NCBI GenBank assembly: GCA_017407365.1
Contig: JAFQWR010000158.1
Coordinates: 1-6,120, forward strand
Direction: 5' to 3'
Length of the DNA stretch: 6,120 nucleotides
DNA from: Clostridia bacterium
Lineage (GTDB): Bacteria > Bacillota > Clostridia > Christensenellales > HGM11417
Shown here in pieces: positions 5,440-6,120 of this stretch. Position 1 is the first letter of the stretch, and the number at the start of each line of letters is the position of its first letter. A program made the position numbers and the translations under genes. The notes under the pieces were generated by a model. It had not been told where the DNA came from, ran no database searches, and worked only from the letters and a program-made list of their open reading frames with translations.

Positions 5440-5988
5440 TTATATTATAGAACGGAGCAGCTTGTCGTCGGGTCGAGCAATTACGCTGGAATCCAGATAC
5501 ATCCCGCATTCGGAGCAGGTTGCAACCGCACGCTCGATTGCGGCAGAAACTGCTGCTACCTCGCCTGTTAAAAACAGGTAGGATTTGCCGCACATGCCTC
5601 GTGCGAGGCGCAATTCAATCAAGGTAACCTCTGCTGTTTTAGCGGCATTATCAGCGGCAACGAGCATGGAAGAAACATCATACGTTTCTAATACGCCAAG
5701 GGCGCGGACCTCTTCAATAGCCACTGTTCCGTAAATTGCAGGAAACAGATCGTCATGAGGATTACCGAGTACAAAATTGTTGATCAGATGCTCGCCGTGC
5801 TGCGCCTTTGCGATGTCAATGGCAGCTTTAACGGCAGAAAGCTCACCGGTAATAATGATGATGTATTTGCCTGGACAAACAGTAGCCGCCTCGATGATAT
5901 CCACATCGGCTGTTTTAACCATAGAATCAGCTGCAGTTACGCCGGTTGCTACCGTTTTATATTCAGCTACGCCGATTGCCTTACTCAT
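5440..5988 (-). CDS. pduT: PduT-like tandem-BMC-domain shell protein
   Basis: This 182-aa protein has two bacterial microcompartment domains (residues about 3-88 and 96-182), the length and layout of PduT, which forms trimeric pseudo-hexameric shell tiles. The first domain begins SKAIGVAEY and contains VCPGKY, with Cys38 at the position where PduT holds a [4Fe-4S] cluster at the trimer pore. The second contains ALGVLETYDV and ends with SSVIARPDDKLLRSI, also PduT-like. Extra cysteines occur at 133, 158 and 161, the last two as a CxxC. ATG 5988 is supported by GAGG (5998-5995) 6 nt upstream; an upstream TTG at 6000 overlaps the ribosome binding site and is rejected. The start overlaps the end of the PduS-like gene by 8 nt. 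The protein is likely an electron conduit through the shell, served by PduS. Confidence 0.94.
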   Translation of the reverse strand: MSKAIGVAEYKTVATGVTAADSMVKTADVDIIEAATVCPGKYIIIITGELSAVKAAIDIAKAQHGEHLINNFVLGNPHDDLFPAIYGTVAIEEVRALGVLETYDVSSMLVAADNAAKTAEVTLIELRLARGMCGKSYLFLTGEVAAVSAAIERAVATCSECGMYLDSSVIARPDDKLLRSII

Positions 5989-6120
5989 ACGACACCTCAA
6001 TCGTTATTTCTTTTGTGCTGACCTTTACAATTTTTCCGTTCATCGGGGCGTGTAATGCAACGCTGAGCCCTTTGCCGGGATTGGCAATAATCTGCCCCTT
6101 TTCAACGGTCTCCCCTACAG
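5981..6120 (-). CDS. pduS: PduS-like RnfC-family flavoprotein, C-terminal end only
   Basis: Only the last 45 residues are visible; the rest lies past the right edge. They form a barrel-sandwich segment, VGETVEKGQIIA...LSVALHAPMNGKIVKV...ITIEV, with the turn and HAPMNG pattern of the RnfC-type hybrid domain that closes PduS proteins. PduS is a flavin and Fe-S cobalamin reductase/electron-transfer protein known to interact with PduT, and pduS directly precedes pduT in known pdu operons. The stop codon at 5983-5981 lies inside pduT, an 8-nt overlap that indicates coupled translation. A biotinyl/lipoyl-type domain would look similar in so short a piece, so the name depends strongly on the PduT neighbour. 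Confidence 0.72.
   Translation of the reverse strand, partial: VGETVEKGQIIANPGKGLSVALHAPMNGKIVKVSTKEITIEVSYE

Noticed and set aside
5444..5449. TATAAT box at the end of pduT as a separate deoR promoter
   Set aside because: No -35-like hexamer lies 16-18 nt upstream, and the box overlaps the Ile-Ile-stop codons; not enough to call a promoter.

Overview
The window looks like chromosomal DNA from an anaerobic gut-type Firmicute (class Clostridia). The grounds are an AT-rich base composition with very AT-rich spacers, strong AGGAGG-type ribosome binding sites, extended -10 sigma-A promoters (TGnTATAAT), short hairpin-plus-T-run terminators, and a bacterial microcompartment (BMC) locus of a type common in that class. 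No tRNA, rRNA, CRISPR array or insertion sequence was seen.

Left part (1-2590). A minus-strand M3-family oligoendopeptidase (PepF type) runs off the left edge with its HEAGH zinc site present. Behind its promoter lies a 450-bp gene-free spacer. That spacer holds a minus-strand promoter, a roughly 120-nt structured candidate small RNA with its own terminator, a 12-bp motif repeated exactly in the two flanking promoters, and a plus-strand promoter. The plus-strand promoter drives a 263-aa polytopic membrane protein of the YwaF/TMEM164-like family, which ends in a strong terminator. A second hairpin, usable on both strands, separates it from the convergent exoA.

Right part (2590-6120), all on the minus strand. 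Reading in the direction of transcription (right to left): the C-terminal end of a PduS-like RnfC-family flavoprotein, a complete PduT-like tandem-BMC shell protein with the Fe-S cysteine at residue 38, a DeoR/GlpR-family repressor, a ParA-family ATPase, and a 146-aa protein with a degenerate ParB N-terminal domain and no DNA-binding domain. Next come a terminator and exoA (exonuclease III/AP endonuclease). PduS and PduT overlap by 8 nt, ParA and the small ParB-like protein by 14 nt, and the other gaps are 19-34 nt, so pduS-pduT-deoR-parA-parB-like reads as one operon.

The most interesting point is this operon. It couples a BMC shell protein and its redox partner to a ParA ATPase and a stripped-down ParB-like partner, which suggests a dedicated microcompartment positioning system. 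It would be analogous to carboxysome McdA/McdB but built with a different partner protein. This is an inference from context and domain content. The BMC core enzymes lie outside the window, so its substrate is not visible. The DeoR-type regulator and the PduS/PduT pair fit a propanediol or fucose/rhamnose-type compartment.
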